A stretch of DNA of 64,000 bases, from NCBI GenBank assembly GCA_020744425.1, contig JAGMUV010000015.1:930001-994000 (forward strand), written 5' to 3'. Positions 34,980 through 46,198 of this stretch are shown one piece after another (position 1 is the first letter of the stretch; every line of letters starts with the position of its first letter). This DNA comes from Dactylonectria macrodidyma (taxonomy: Eukaryota > Ascomycota > Sordariomycetes > Hypocreales > Nectriaceae). Position numbers and translations under genes: made by a program. The notes under the pieces were generated by a model. It had not been told where the DNA came from. It saw nothing but the letters and a program-made list of their open reading frames with translations, and ran no database searches.

Positions 34980-37900
34980 CTACCAGTCATCATCGCTGTA
35001 TTCCATCTCGTCAGGGCTTTCCTCGTCGCACCCATCAGCCTCGTTGGAAGACGGGTAATGGTCAGATTCTTGCGCAGATGCAATATCTGAGTGGTCATCA
35101 GAAATGTTGTCAGATTCTTGCTCATATTCTTGCTCAGTTTCGTGATCATATTCTTGCTCAGACGCTTGCTCGGATTCTTGTTCAGATTCTTGCTCAGAGT
35201 TCTCATCAAAGTTCTCATCAGAGTTCTCATCAGAGTGGTCATCAGAGTGGTCATCAGAGTTGTCATCAGAGTTGTTATCGGAGTGCTCATCTGAGTGCTC
35301 ATCTGAATGCTCATCTGAGTGCTCATCAGATTTTCGATCAGAGTCGTCAACAGATTCTCGACCAGAGTCGTCATCGGACTCATCATCAAAGTCTTCGTCA
35401 GAGTTGACATCAGATTTGTCATCGGATTCCCGATCCGAGTCGTCGTGAGACTTATCATCGAAGTCTTCGTCAGAGTCGTGGTCAAACTTGCCATCAAATT
35501 CGTGATCAGGGTCGTCATCAGAGTGTCCAATAGAATGGTAATCATCGCGGTAATCGAAGCCTTCGTCAGTGCCATCTTGATACAAGTTGTTGTCGTTCTC
35601 GTCTTGCGGATCGTCGCTGTCGCTCTCGGCTTGGGGATCAAAGTGTTCAGACCACTCTCCCTGATCACTTTGAGCATCCTCTGCACCTCGATCGGTGCTT
35701 CCATTGCCCTCAATGCTTTCGTGATCGTCTGCAGCGTTGATGCCATTGGTGTCGGTACCAGTATCACCCCAACCACTGTCACTGCTGTCATCACCCTCGC
35801 CAGCGTTGGCGTCACTAGAACTGTGTTCAAACTTGTCCTCAGCGTTTTCATGGGTAACATTGGCATATGAATTGTCCTCAAAGTCGTGTCCAGGTTCATG
35901 CTCAGACTCCAAAGTTGTGTGCTGATCGACAATTATTGCCCCCACAACACCTACAGCACCAGCAGCAACTAAGCCCGCCGCTAGTTTCCCAGAGCGACCC
36001 TTTTTGCCTGATTCTTGCGGCCATCCCCTGGTTGAGGTGTGTGGCGTCGCTACAGGCTGAGAAATTGCGCTTGAGGATTGTCTAGAAACATTTTGAGATG
36101 CAGTTTGTGGCTCGCTGGACTCAGTTCGTTTTGTAGAGGTAGTACCGTTGCCCATTTTCTCGGGCTGTGAAGCCGTACCTGGTAAAGGGACTCTTGCGTT
36201 CTCCGTAGGCGGCGTGGACAGTTCATTTGGCGCAGTAACTTCCGTTGAAGCCGTGTCAAGTTTCTCTGGCTGTGAAGTTGCACCTGGTTGAGAAACTATG
36301 GACTGCATAGTACGTGACGTGGTCGGCTTTTCTGTTTGACGAACCTGTACTGAAGCAGCGTGGAGCTCATCGGGAGGTACAACGGATGTCCCAGCTGATG
36401 GTTGGATACTTGGCGCCACAGGGTTTGTGGGTGACAATTCCACCGGGATAGTAGACTGTGTAGGTTCCATCAATGATGTGAATGGGTCAGGTGTCTTCCT
36501 GGTGAGGCTTTCGGGTCCAGGCTCAGATACACCCCCTTGACTCTGGGCAGTAGTAGAGCTAGATTGAGCATTCAACATCTGACCATTAGAGTCCACAGAA
36601 AACACTGACGTAGCAGGTGCTTGTCGCCCTCTGTCCTCCCCTTGGGGAACAGATCGAGAAGGAGGACTATCAGGAGACCAGACATCCTGTAGACTGGTTG
36701 ATCCCAAGTTTGCTGCACCCGCAACGGGTGTCACTTCTGGTGCAGGAGCAGCCTCAGATGCTTTGGCAATTTGTGACATTGTGTTCGTCCCATTGATCGA
36801 AGTCAAATTTGCCTCTGAGTTCATTGTTGTCACCTCGGTCGCACCCGGTTTTGGAAATGTCTCTGCTGCTTCGGCCGGATCTGATGCTCCATTTGCTCCT
36901 GTGGCGGGACTTGGCAGTGATGTTGGGATGGGTTCGTTATGTAGACCAATGTTTGGGATAGGGGTGTTCCTTAGAGCTTTAGCTGTCTCTGGCCCTCGAC
37001 ATGTCCCAAAGACTGGGGCTAGCGGAGATATTGGCTGCGTTTCCCTGAAAGGAGTTGCATTGGTGATTGGAATCGTTTCCGGAAATTCGACCTTGTCAGG
37101 TCCTCCATGTGTACTCGTGACTGAAATTTCTGAAGCAGCTGGAACTGTTTGTGCAAAAGGAGATGCATTTGTAGCCTCATTGACTGGAGTCGAAAGCGGT
37201 ACCGGATTTGTCTGTTGGAAAATAGGTGTATTTGGGATTGGAGCCTCGCCAGGAACTGTAACCATTTCTGGCACTGAAACCTGGTTTGTGATCACAGTCT
37301 TTCCTTGTTCTTCATCTACAGGTGTAGCCAGATTCTCACCCGGATCAAGAGATGGCTCTAGGGTTCCGGTTGTATCTAGCATGTGAGGCTCCTCTGGTGT
37401 TGGAACTGGAGTATTAGTTGGGTCTGAGCCACCTTGGGGCTTTTCCATTGTTGGCGCTGAAGCTCCAACTGTTTCCGGATTCTGGGGGTCTTCCGGGGTT
37501 GGTTTTGGCGTCGCAGCCGTTTCTGGATCGCCGGGGATCTCAGGTGTAAGTGCTGGAGCTCCAGGAGCATCCGGGTTGTGAGGTTGCTCTGGCGTTGGTG
37601 TTTTGGTTCCAATCTTTTCTGGATCATGAGGTTTCGATGACTTAGGTGAGGTTACACTGGTTTCATCCGAGCTGTGAGGCTTCTCCGGTGTTGAGTGTTT
37701 GGATCCCCCGTGGTGGCTGTCAAATTTGCCCTTCAGCCAGTCTTGAGATGCTTCCAGCAAAGAGTGACTACCATGGCTTCCACTCTTGCCATGGGTTTCG
37801 TGGCCACCAGGCTTTCCATCTTTCCCAGGCTTTCCGGCGTGGCCGTGAGCTCCATCTCTCCCGGGTTTGCCATCTTTGCCAGGTCTCCCCACATGGCCAT

Positions 37901-39890
37901 GAGCTCCGTCTCGGCCGGATTTCCCATCTCTGGCTGGCTTGCTGTCTTTGCCATGTCGTTTGCCACTGCTTTCTGACGGCTGGTGCTTCATGTCAACATG
38001 AAGCACAGGTCCGTTTTCTCTTTTTGTCTTGGTGCTCTTCTTCAAGGCAGCTCCAGTGGTCTTGGTAGCTGCCTGCGGCACAATAGATTGCACGAATGGA
38101 GACGAGGTGATGGATGTGCCCTTTGGTTTCGATGACGAGTCACCCTTTTGGGACTTGGGTTCCAACAATGATTTGAGGCTGTAACTTCCAGAAGGATTCG
38201 AATCGGACAGTAGATCCACCTTCTTTTTGTTCAGAATCTTTTCCTTTTTCAGCAGCCTCTCAAGTGGCATGTTGGATCGTGACCCTGAACTTTGCTTGGC
38301 AATACTGGCTTGGCGCATGTAATCTTCTATTGCCGGCGTCTTCATGGAGCTGTCAAATGGAATGGGTTGTGCCCGGCACCAGTTGTTTGTGTACTTAGCA
38401 GTGCTAGAGGCTGCATGGAACTTCGTGTGTAAATCATCTGGAATCAATGATTGTGGTGCAGTTGCATATGCGGAAGCGATTTCATTGTTTTCGCCGTCGA
38501 GACGCGTCTTGCTCTTTTCACTTTTGGAGTGAGTTATCAGAGCGATTGTATCTTCCTTTGGCAATTCCTCCTTTTTGCTCGATACTGCTTCCGCCATATC
38601 GGTGAGAGCCGACGACTCAGAGGCCACATTTTCCTGTGCTGGGCTGAGAACGAGTGCTGCCGTCGGCTGTAGTGACGAGGGAGGAGGTGAATTGCCGGGC
38701 GGAGATGATGTCTCTAGTTTTGCTACTAGGGTGTCCAGCGAAACCTTCTCCTTATGGGAATCTTCAGGTGGGGCGTCTTTCTTGACGGGCTTGCCCATGG
38801 ATGATGTTCGTTTGGTCGGCTTTACAGATGACTTCTTCTGCTTGGCTCCTTGCGCTTTACCTTCAATATCCGCATTGGATGGCATCGTAGTCTCTGTTGG
38901 CTGGCGAGATGAAGGGGTTGTCCCTTCAGCTGGTCGCGAATCGGATGACCTTGGCTTCTTAACATGACCTGAGGCACTGCCATTTCGCTCCTTTCTCTCA
39001 ACAGTAGACTTGGTACCGTCGGTTGCCTTGAGACTAGTGGCTATCGTGCTAGTTGAAGGGCTGTCACCGACCTGATGCTCTGATCCCTTGGCTGAAAGTA
39101 TGGGTTTGCGGTTTGCATCGACAGGGCTGTCAATAGCGTGATTAGATAACTCACCAAGACTTTCGCCTTGATTTGCCACCTGATCCTCAGGGGGTTTTGC
39201 CGGCTCAGCGACGAAGCGTTTACCGATCCTTGGTACAATAGTGGCGTCAAGCCTTGCGTTCTTCTCCTTGACAACATTGTGGCCAGTAAAAAAATGCAAT
39301 TGGTCGATGTAGAATGGTTTTCGCTCGTGTTGCAGCCATCTCCATGCTTCCTCGGCTTCAGGAACCTGAGGTATAGGGAGTGTCACTGGAGGTGCGACGG
39401 TACCGCTAGTCGCAGCAGAGGCAGAGGAAATCGTTGAATGAAACCCTTCGCTACCGGCCTGGAATAGCCGTGGATAGGTACGCGTTGAAGACGTGCCTAG
39501 CGACGTAGCCGGCGCCGTGTCTGGGCGTTGGAGGGGACTCGGAGTGTTTTCGCCGAGAGCCTTTTCAAACATGGACCAGAAGTTGAACCCCTCTGGGGTA
39601 ACTGAGAAGAGGCATTTTTCACAAAGTCTGTTCGTGTCCAACCAGCTGATTTGAATATCTGGACCCGTGTCGTGAAAGAAACCGAGACGACTTGGGTATT
39701 GCTCATTGGGGGTCTTGCTGGCACGGTATTTTGGAAAGTGGCTGCAACCGAGCTTTGGACCCCGAACGCGAGTAGACAAGTATTCAGCTGAGCCTCGTTT
39801 GGGGGTGACTTGGGCTTCCTGCTGAGGAGCGTTGCTAATCCAGTCTGCTCGCACAGCGAGAGTTGGACCTGTCTCCCGTTGATGAGACAT
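34980..39890 (-). CDS. Giant low-complexity protein: collagen-like repeats, one TM segment, Ser-Asp/Glu repeat tail
   Basis: An open frame of 1636 aa from ATG 39890 (MSHQRETGPTLAV; no earlier ATG in frame), no intron needed. From N to C: a moderately complex region with LCEKCLFSVTPEGFNFW and WRWLQHERKPFYIDQLHFF (to about 220); a Ser/Lys-rich basic stretch (to about 640); collagen-like Gly-X-Y repeats (about 640-710, GRDGAHGHVGRPGKDGKPG and a near copy); Pro/Thr-rich imperfect repeats of TPEEPHNPETVG type (about 735-840) and further Ser/Thr/Pro-rich sequence; one hydrophobic segment LAAGLVAAGAVGVVGAIIV (about 1300-1320); then an acidic tail dominated by SDE/SDD and SEQE repeats (about 1440-1610). 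There is no N-terminal signal peptide. The layout resembles a membrane-anchored stalk or wall-linked protein, but topology is uncertain. I know no named family with this combination. Confidence 0.75.
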   Translation of the reverse strand: MSHQRETGPTLAVRADWISNAPQQEAQVTPKRGSAEYLSTRVRGPKLGCSHFPKYRASKTPNEQYPSRLGFFHDTGPDIQISWLDTNRLCEKCLFSVTPEGFNFWSMFEKALGENTPSPLQRPDTAPATSLGTSSTRTYPRLFQAGSEGFHSTISSASAATSGTVAPPVTLPIPQVPEAEEAWRWLQHERKPFYIDQLHFFTGHNVVKEKNARLDATIVPRIGKRFVAEPAKPPEDQVANQGESLGELSNHAIDSPVDANRKPILSAKGSEHQVGDSPSTSTIATSLKATDGTKSTVERKERNGSASGHVKKPRSSDSRPAEGTTPSSRQPTETTMPSNADIEGKAQGAKQKKSSVKPTKRTSSMGKPVKKDAPPEDSHKEKVSLDTLVAKLETSSPPGNSPPPSSLQPTAALVLSPAQENVASESSALTDMAEAVSSKKEELPKEDTIALITHSKSEKSKTRLDGENNEIASAYATAPQSLIPDDLHTKFHAASSTAKYTNNWCRAQPIPFDSSMKTPAIEDYMRQASIAKQSSGSRSNMPLERLLKKEKILNKKKVDLLSDSNPSGSYSLKSLLEPKSQKGDSSSKPKGTSITSSPFVQSIVPQAATKTTGAALKKSTKTKRENGPVLHVDMKHQPSESSGKRHGKDSKPARDGKSGRDGAHGHVGRPGKDGKPGRDGAHGHAGKPGKDGKPGGHETHGKSGSHGSHSLLEASQDWLKGKFDSHHGGSKHSTPEKPHSSDETSVTSPKSSKPHDPEKIGTKTPTPEQPHNPDAPGAPALTPEIPGDPETAATPKPTPEDPQNPETVGASAPTMEKPQGGSDPTNTPVPTPEEPHMLDTTGTLEPSLDPGENLATPVDEEQGKTVITNQVSVPEMVTVPGEAPIPNTPIFQQTNPVPLSTPVNEATNASPFAQTVPAASEISVTSTHGGPDKVEFPETIPITNATPFRETQPISPLAPVFGTCRGPETAKALRNTPIPNIGLHNEPIPTSLPSPATGANGASDPAEAAETFPKPGATEVTTMNSEANLTSINGTNTMSQIAKASEAAPAPEVTPVAGAANLGSTSLQDVWSPDSPPSRSVPQGEDRGRQAPATSVFSVDSNGQMLNAQSSSTTAQSQGGVSEPGPESLTRKTPDPFTSLMEPTQSTIPVELSPTNPVAPSIQPSAGTSVVPPDELHAASVQVRQTEKPTTSRTMQSIVSQPGATSQPEKLDTASTEVTAPNELSTPPTENARVPLPGTASQPEKMGNGTTSTKRTESSEPQTASQNVSRQSSSAISQPVATPHTSTRGWPQESGKKGRSGKLAAGLVAAGAVGVVGAIIVDQHTTLESEHEPGHDFEDNSYANVTHENAEDKFEHSSSDANAGEGDDSSDSGWGDTGTDTNGINAADDHESIEGNGSTDRGAEDAQSDQGEWSEHFDPQAESDSDDPQDENDNNLYQDGTDEGFDYRDDYHSIGHSDDDPDHEFDGKFDHDSDEDFDDKSHDDSDRESDDKSDVNSDEDFDDESDDDSGRESVDDSDRKSDEHSDEHSDEHSDEHSDNNSDDNSDDHSDDHSDENSDENFDENSEQESEQESEQASEQEYDHETEQEYEQESDNISDDHSDIASAQESDHYPSSNEADGCDEESPDEMEYSDDDW
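35056..35530 (-). repeat. Ser-Asp/Ser-Glu coding microrepeat tract
   Basis: Degenerate 12- to 15-base units built from TCATCAGAG/TTCTTGCTCA strings encode SDEHSDEHSD..., NSDDNSDDHSDD and SEQESEQESEQ in the minus-strand gene. Four near-identical 12-base units stand at about 35280-35330. Such tracts expand and shrink easily between strains. Confidence 0.85.
37766..37960 (-). repeat. Collagen-like Gly-X-Y coding repeat
   Basis: About 20 consecutive Gly-X-Y triplets rich in Lys, Asp, Pro and His; a 21-residue block (GRDGAHGHxGxPGKDGKPG core) occurs twice in tandem. It is encoded within the 1636-aa gene. Confidence 0.85.
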
Positions 39891-41113
39891 GTCCACTTGT
39901 GTACCGTTTGCGTGAGCTTTGATACCAAAAAGAATGACGTAGTTGAGATTTGAGAGATTATGACAGCATAGAAAAATATTGCTACTAGTGTGGTAGACTT
40001 TGTGAATAAGAGGTTTATGATGAATGGAATCTGGATCTGTTAAATCAGCCCAGCACAGTAGCCTGACTAGATGTCGTTGGCTGGGCCCAGTTCGAATGCC
40101 CCCTCTCACTCTTCAGCCGAAAGATGACATGATACCGCCGTAAACTAAATTAGATGGCCGCCCCCATCAGGCTTTGTAAATGCAATTGTCACCATGTCTC
40201 AAAGTCCAGCCTGGTTGACAAACATGAGGCTTGCATCCTCCTTGTTTCGCAACCCTACTGCAGCAGGAGTGGGACAGTGTCAATAGATTCTTGAGACTAG
40301 TTAAAAATAACCTCCAATGATTTCAGCCTGCAGCTCAGCCCCTCCCGCCCCTTTCTTTGGCGGAGTATGATCTAGACCTGCTAGGTGTCCGCGTCGAGTC
40401 GCAGCCTGATTGAGGCCTGCCATGTACAAACCCCTAGTTCCCCAATCCTACCATAGAATAACTGAGATCTGCGTCTATCTTGTAGTGCACACAGGCTAGC
40501 CCCCATGATTCACATCTGCCGCTTAGCGGAGCCATCTAAGCCTCCTCTATGGGCACCTCAAGACGCAGCCTGATTGCGGACTGCAGCCTGAACTTTGCGC
40601 CGCAGCCCCCACGTCACTTTGAACCAGCCCGTTTTGCGATTTGCCCTTCTAGCGTTCCATTACTCCGGCGGAGCACAATCTAGAGCTGACCTTGGCCCCG
40701 CGTTGACGCAGCCGCCTCGCCTTGGCATGCCCTAGACACTCTGAGAAGAGGTACCAGAAACTCACATAGAAGGTACACGGGCATTTGCACATTCCAACGC
40801 CGGCGCCATCGTTTTAGGAAGGTGGCATCTCAGTGTCGATCATCAGGCTGAGACGCATTTCAGCTTGAAAAAGGAGGAAGGCAATGGCACTTGATCATAG
40901 TACTTGCATCGTGGAAAGTAGATACGATGATACAGCCCATTTCTCTCACTGGACATTTACCTCCAAACAAGCTTGTTCTTTTTCAAATTTACAATCAAGA
41001 ATCTTCTAAGTCACGGACTTAGAATTTGAGACTTTCATGCAGTCACCCAACTTCCGAGTTCTTTATTGCCCTAGAGCATCTCTGTCCGAATACCTTCAGA
41101 CCAAACATCAGCA
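39891..41113. other. Divergent promoter region with tandem imperfect repeats
   Basis: 1.2 kb between the 1636-aa gene (-) and the ankyrin gene (+). It includes the three-copy repeat at 40359-40720. No gene is seen. The open frame of the 1636-aa gene extends to 40109 but without an ATG. Confidence 0.6.
40359..40720 (+). repeat. Three imperfect tandem copies of a roughly 150-bp unit
   Basis: Each unit has a GGCGGAG-nnn-ATCTAGA-type block (40359, 40524, 40667) followed about 41 bases later by GCAGCCTGATTG or a variant (40401, 40565, 40708). The block-to-block distances agree for both landmarks (165/164 then 143/143), which supports true tandem duplication followed by decay. Function unknown. 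Confidence 0.65.
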
Positions 41114-44100
41114 ATGGATTTCAAGAAGTCTTCCACTTTCTTCGCACTCCCATCTCAAACCACACCATCGATCTCATTGAGCCATGAGCTCAGTCAGAGA
41201 ATCATCGCACTCAACTCTCAGATTATTGAGCCTTCGAGTGACGACTATGAACGTGCCAATACCCTGATGCTCCACAAGAGAGCCGGGACGGGGCGAGATT
41301 CCACTTCCTTTGGCATCAAGCACTCCAACCCTGTTCTCACCGACATTGCTCGAGGAGATGTCTCGAATCCTAGTCTTGGATTGATCACGGCATTACTCCA
41401 ATATGGTGCCGACGTACGGGTCGCGCGGCGTCGAAGCACCAACTTGTTCAAGAGGATGATATCCAAGGATCAAGTCGATATCCCGAACAACGTCGTGGAG
41501 CTCGCGACGCGTAATTGCTCCGAAGACGTCGTGTTTCTCCTCGCTCAAACTGCCGACGAGAGATGCGTGACGGAAGCGCTTCCCGTCGCCATCAGTCAAA
41601 ACAACTCGGCCAAGGCCTACATCCTGTTAGCCAGGGGCGCAGACGCATCCAGGGCATGTAAAGAGTTCCTGCAAGCGGTACAATCAGGCCCTGACGACAT
41701 GGTCAACATTCTCTTGAGAAAGTCCAATGGCGCTTGTCAAGACTGCCGCAACCAGGGCTTGGTGCTTGCTGCAAGCCATGGGCATGTTGCTAAGGCACAG
41801 ATGCTCTTGGCCAACGGAGCAGACGTCACTTTCCAAAACGGATCCGCGCTCCTCACAGCTTGTCTCAGCAGAAACGAAGGGGTGGCTAAGGAGATTGCTT
41901 CTCACAAAACGATGAGCGGGCGCTCCGAGATGCTTGACAATGTAGTCGCAGAAGCATACGACTCGATGCAGGACCAGCTCATCGATGCATGTCTGCTGGC
42001 AGGAGCAAAAGGTCCAAAGACAGACGCCACGCTTCTCAAGGCTGTCGAAAGCCAGAATCCTCCGCTGGTTGAGTCTTTCGTCCGCCATGGCGCATCCGTT
42101 TGCCACGAGAATGGAGCTGCCATCTTATCAGCAGTCAAAGCCGGCCGACCCGACTTGCTTAAGATACTTTTGCAAGGAGAGCCATCTGATGCCATACTCT
42201 TTGCCGCTCTGGATCAAGCTGTCGATTTATCAGACAACCGGACTGTTTGTCAATTGGTTGAGCTACTGCTGTCTGCTGGACTGCGCGGGGATACCGTCGC
42301 TGCTACGCTTCTCAAGGTCCTCGAAAAGTCTTTGGTAATGGGCAATGAGTCTGTTGACAAACAACTGATTGACCTTTTGCTTACCAAGGGCTCAGCCAAT
42401 ATCAACTATGGTGGGGGGAAGTTGGTTTCTCTGGCAATTGGCAAGAAGCGCGTCGCACTTTTATCCACGTTTCTACTCCATGGGCCATCAGTCGTTACTC
42501 TAAGCAGTGCCGCGGCGGTGGCTATGGGTCTAAATGATCCTGAAATAAGGCTCCAAATTGTCGAACTTCTCATGCAAGCTGGGTCTTGCCAAACTACTTT
42601 GGGATGGGGATGTGACGAAAGGCTTCAAAATGCCGTGGCGATCGCCGCTGCGAAGAGCTTGCTCCTTGACGTTCTGCAACACCTGGCTCAGCGCCAGACG
42701 TCACCCAAGGCATTTGCGACTGCATTTGCCGCTCTCGCTTCGGGGAGCGACGACTGGATCAACTCCTCTGGGCTTGAAGTGATGCAGTTCCTCCTCGAGT
42801 CGGGAGCTTCCGGTCTAGAGATTGACGAGGCATTCTGCCGGGCTGCGACACGATTCGATCATGATGCGATCGGTTTGTTGCAAGGCTACATAAGTCTCAA
42901 TTCTTTGGAGAAAGCTCTCCGTTGTGTCATGGAACACTCTGATGAGTGGCAATCTCCCGATAACCTGTGGTTGGTCTCTGAATTGCTTGAAGGGGGTTGT
43001 GCTGGTGAAGCCGTGAACGTTGCTCTACTCAAGGCAGCAACTTCATACGTCAATGGCAGCGATGTCGAAGAGCTGATCGAAACTCTTCTCACCGTTGGAG
43101 AGCCAGCTGATGTCAACTTTCGAGATGGCGAGGCCCTAAAAATTGCTATCCGAGCTGGGCACCCCCCACTACTCCAGAAACTCATCTCAAGCGGTGCGAA
43201 GAACGAGGCCATGACACAGGCCTTTGCCACTGCAATCACGTTGCCGCTGGAGGAAGCCAAGGTCCTCGCTTTGATCGAAATTCTTGTCAACCATGGCACT
43301 GAGGCTCAGTGTGATTTCAAGGCTGTTCTCCGCGATGGCCGCCCACCGATGGCCGCTTGCCTTTCGGCCCATCCCGACTCGTCGACTCTTGTGAAGCGTC
43401 TAGTCGAGCTAGGATGCGGCTTGGAGACACCTTTTCGCGCCAACATCTGTGATGACAAGAAAATCGGTGGGGAACATGTCACGACTCTGCTATGGGCTTT
43501 GAGTCGACGACGCAATTATAGGATATCGTCAATCGCCATCATTGAACTGATAGATTCCAAAGGTAAGCCTCATCTCCTAGGTATCTCATTTATAAGAAGA
43601 CTACTAACTCATGTCAGCTGACGTACATTTCACCTCGCCCCTTTCAAAGACAACATGCTTGATCCTCGCCGCAAAAGACGGACGTGCCGATGTAGTCGCT
43701 AAACTCGTCGCCGAAAAGGCAGATCCTTTGCCTACCGACTACCTCACCCATGCCGCCCTGTTTTACGCGTCTCAAGTGGGAGACTTGGCGTCTGTAAAAG
43801 AGCTCGTAAAGGCCAATTCGAGACTCAACGATGGCAGCCTCCATGAAGCAGCTAGAAACCTGCACGTCAAGGTCGTGACCGCTCTCATCAAGGGAAAACA
43901 CGACCCTGGCTTTCCCAGCAGCAAGCACCACGGCCGGTCAGCTTTGCAGGAATTGACGGCCATGTGCGATGGGACACGAGAGATCGTGGATATCGAGAGC
44001 ACCATTCTTGCCTTGGAAAAGGGCGTTGAGAAAGGCAAATCCAACGCTCTTGCCAGGCATAGAGCCTCGGGAAAGAACGCGCTATTCATGGCACTTGGGA

Positions 44101-45020
44101 ATCTCAACCCATGCCGCGTCACCGAAGCACTTTTGCATGCCATGTGGCGCGATCTGGACAACGAGGAGAATATCTTTGTTGACTCTGACCCTAAAACAGG
44201 AAACAAATTTTGTTACTCTCCCACCATGTATTTGAAGAAGAACTGTCAAGGTGCCGACCCTGACCCCGACAACAATTACAACCTACTCGAAATTCTTGAG
44301 AACAAGCAGTGTCCAGATCGGTATTACATCATATTTGGCTCGGCCAACTTCAGAGGGCGACAACCTGATGACGCGGTAGGGATGCCCGACAAAATCCGCG
44401 AAGACGAGATGAGGCGTCGTAAGGAGGATGAGAAAAACTACATCAAAGAGATGGAGCATCATACCAAGCTACAATTTGAGTTGGAAGAGGCTGCTACAAA
44501 ACTAGAGATTGAGGCTCAGCGCCAGGAGCAAAAGCAGAGCTATTCGAATATGGCCCACCAGAACCAGATGGTGCAACACGGCCAAATGACTCAGCAGCAG
44601 CTCCAAGCTCAGCAACAAAAGCTCTCACTTACTGTCGTGGGCTATGAGCAAGCTGAGCAGTCAAAGATACGACAAGCCCATATCTCGGCTGCCAGAAACC
44701 AGTACGAGCAGAAGCAAAAGCTCCAGTTTCAGCAACAGATGGGCGATCAGGGCCTGTCTATACAACAAAGGAAAGACGACCAGAGTTTGACGGCACAGCA
44801 GCAGAAGGGTCAGCAGACTCTGGCAATTCAGCAACAGAAAGACAAGCTTGCCAAGAAAGCAAACGCGGACAGGCTTGCGACCGAGAGGAAGAAGGCACTG
44901 GTACAAGTTTCGATGGAGCAGAAGAAGGCACAGATACAGAAGCAGAAGAATGACCAGGCCCTGTCGATGCAGCAGGACAAGAACAGGATCGCCAGAAGAG
45001 CTATGGCGGACAGGCTGTAG
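41114..45020 (+). CDS. Ankyrin-repeat protein with Gln-rich coiled-coil tail, prematurely stopped
   Basis: Predicted 1283-aa intracellular scaffold-like protein. Two exons (41114-43562, 43618-45020), phase 1, with a canonical CTAAC branch site in the 55-bp intron. Residues about 50-950 form many degenerate ankyrin-like helical repeats (e.g. QNNSAKAYILLARGADASRA; GHVAKAQMLLANGADVTFQN; GRPDLLKILLQG). A more typical ankyrin block follows the intron (ILAAKDGRADVVAKLVAEKA). From about residue 1070 the tail is a long Gln/Lys-rich coiled coil with a repeated Q-R/K-DxQxLxxQQxK pattern. A TAG at 45018 ends the frame, but the same pattern continues in frame for 49 codons past it, so the stop looks recent. 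Similar ankyrin-coil proteins are common in ascomycetes and of unknown role. Confidence 0.85.
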
Positions 45021-45662
45021 GAGGAAAGGGATCGGGATCAGTTTCAAAAGCAGAGGAACGTTCAGACTCTTTCGTTCCAAGGAGAGAAAAACAGGCTCGC
45101 GTGGGAGGCTCAGACTGGCAAGTTGGCAACGGAGATCAAGAGGGGCAACTGCAGGCAAGAAACGTATTGAATCACGGCATTTGGAGGTAATAGTTTTGTA
45201 ATTTTGCTTGGTAAATTTGTTCTATAGAACAGACTCTATTCTACAGTCTCAAAATTGGTTCTCTCCATGCTGTTTGCCAAAGTCCTTTAGCCAGTGACAA
45301 GAATAAGGCGATTGAGAGTCCTGAATCGGACTGGGCTGCGAACAATACACTTACTCGCCTTCACCTAGGTAACAAGACAGTGAGAAACCCCATCGGAACT
45401 TCTGGGCCCGTGTCGCACTCTCCAACCTATTGCTGGGGCTGAATTGATGACGCTTCAGCATGAGCAGTTCCAGGCAGTCTCACTAGCCAATGCATCGAGT
45501 ATGATGCAGTTAGTTGACACGCGGATGCGGCTCTGGGAGGGGGCCAAGATACATGCACTTGAGTCGTCGCATCTGGTTCGCAAACGCCACAAGGGCGAAA
45601 GAGCATCGATTGTAAGGATCACGTCAGAAGAGGCTATGGGATGCGGATTGGAAGAGGGCTGA
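45021..45662 (+). pseudogene. Remnant 3' end of the ankyrin/coiled-coil gene
   Basis: Directly after the TAG the frame reads EERDRDQFQKQRNVQTLSFQ and on for 49 codons to TGA 45168-45170, in the same coiled-coil repeat as the upstream protein. After a degraded gap, 45444-45662 is open again (TLQHEQFQAVSLANASSMMQ; RMRLWEGAKIHALESSHLV) and also coil-like. The pieces look like the lost C terminus of the upstream gene. No intron rescues the frame. Confidence 0.6.
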
Positions 45663-46198
45663 ACTGAAACACGGCCTACTACTACTACCTACATCGACAA
45701 TATTTGTTGGGGGCGATCCTACATCGTATCTGCGGCATGAACAAGTGGCTTGGTGCAAACGGCAATAATGATTGGTGGCCTGGTCGAGAAATGTTTACCA
45801 CGTCGGCATGTTAAGGCTCTGTTGATTGAGGGGTCAGAAATGTGTCCCACAATGCTACCCACTGTGGCTGCACCAAGGAAGGACACTATTGGTTGCTGGC
45901 GTGTCTTGTAATCTATGTAGCAGATACTTGCTTCAAATGTCACTCTGCGAGCCTCATTATGAGGCTTGGTAAGCTAGTTTTGGAGTTGTCTTGTGTGCCC
46001 CCTTGACATATTGTGTTGTGGGGTGAGGTGTCAAGGGTGCTAGGGCAGTTGAGACGCCACATAACGGTGACTCACTTCAAGATACACTTTATGACAAAGA
46101 TAGTACTAAAACGCGGATAACAGATGACGATCTAAGTAGCAGCCGAGATTGCCCAACCTCACACGTGCTCCCTTGTCGACGACAAGGCTCTCTGCACT
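45663..46198. other. Intergenic spacer
   Basis: No supported gene and no repeat seen between the ankyrin gene remnant and the DUF6601-like pseudogene. The ORF at 45719-45943 has no motif. Confidence 0.45.

Noticed and set aside
35319..35870. Plus-strand ORF of 183 aa that looks like a multi-pass membrane protein
   Set aside because: It is the antisense reading of the Ser-Asp repeat tract; the Val/Leu/Ile-rich composition follows from reversing TCATCAGAG-type repeats. The minus-strand frame is far longer and ordered.
34901..35932. Minus-strand 343-aa Thr/Met/Leu-rich ORF
   Set aside because: A shadow frame of the same repeat tract; low complexity, no domain.
45016..45464. Intron that would bypass the TAG of the ankyrin gene (GTAGGA donor)
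   Set aside because: A donor-like GTAGGA overlaps the stop, but the matching acceptor near 45464 gives the wrong phase for the downstream frame, and the sequence just after the TAG is itself in-frame coiled coil.
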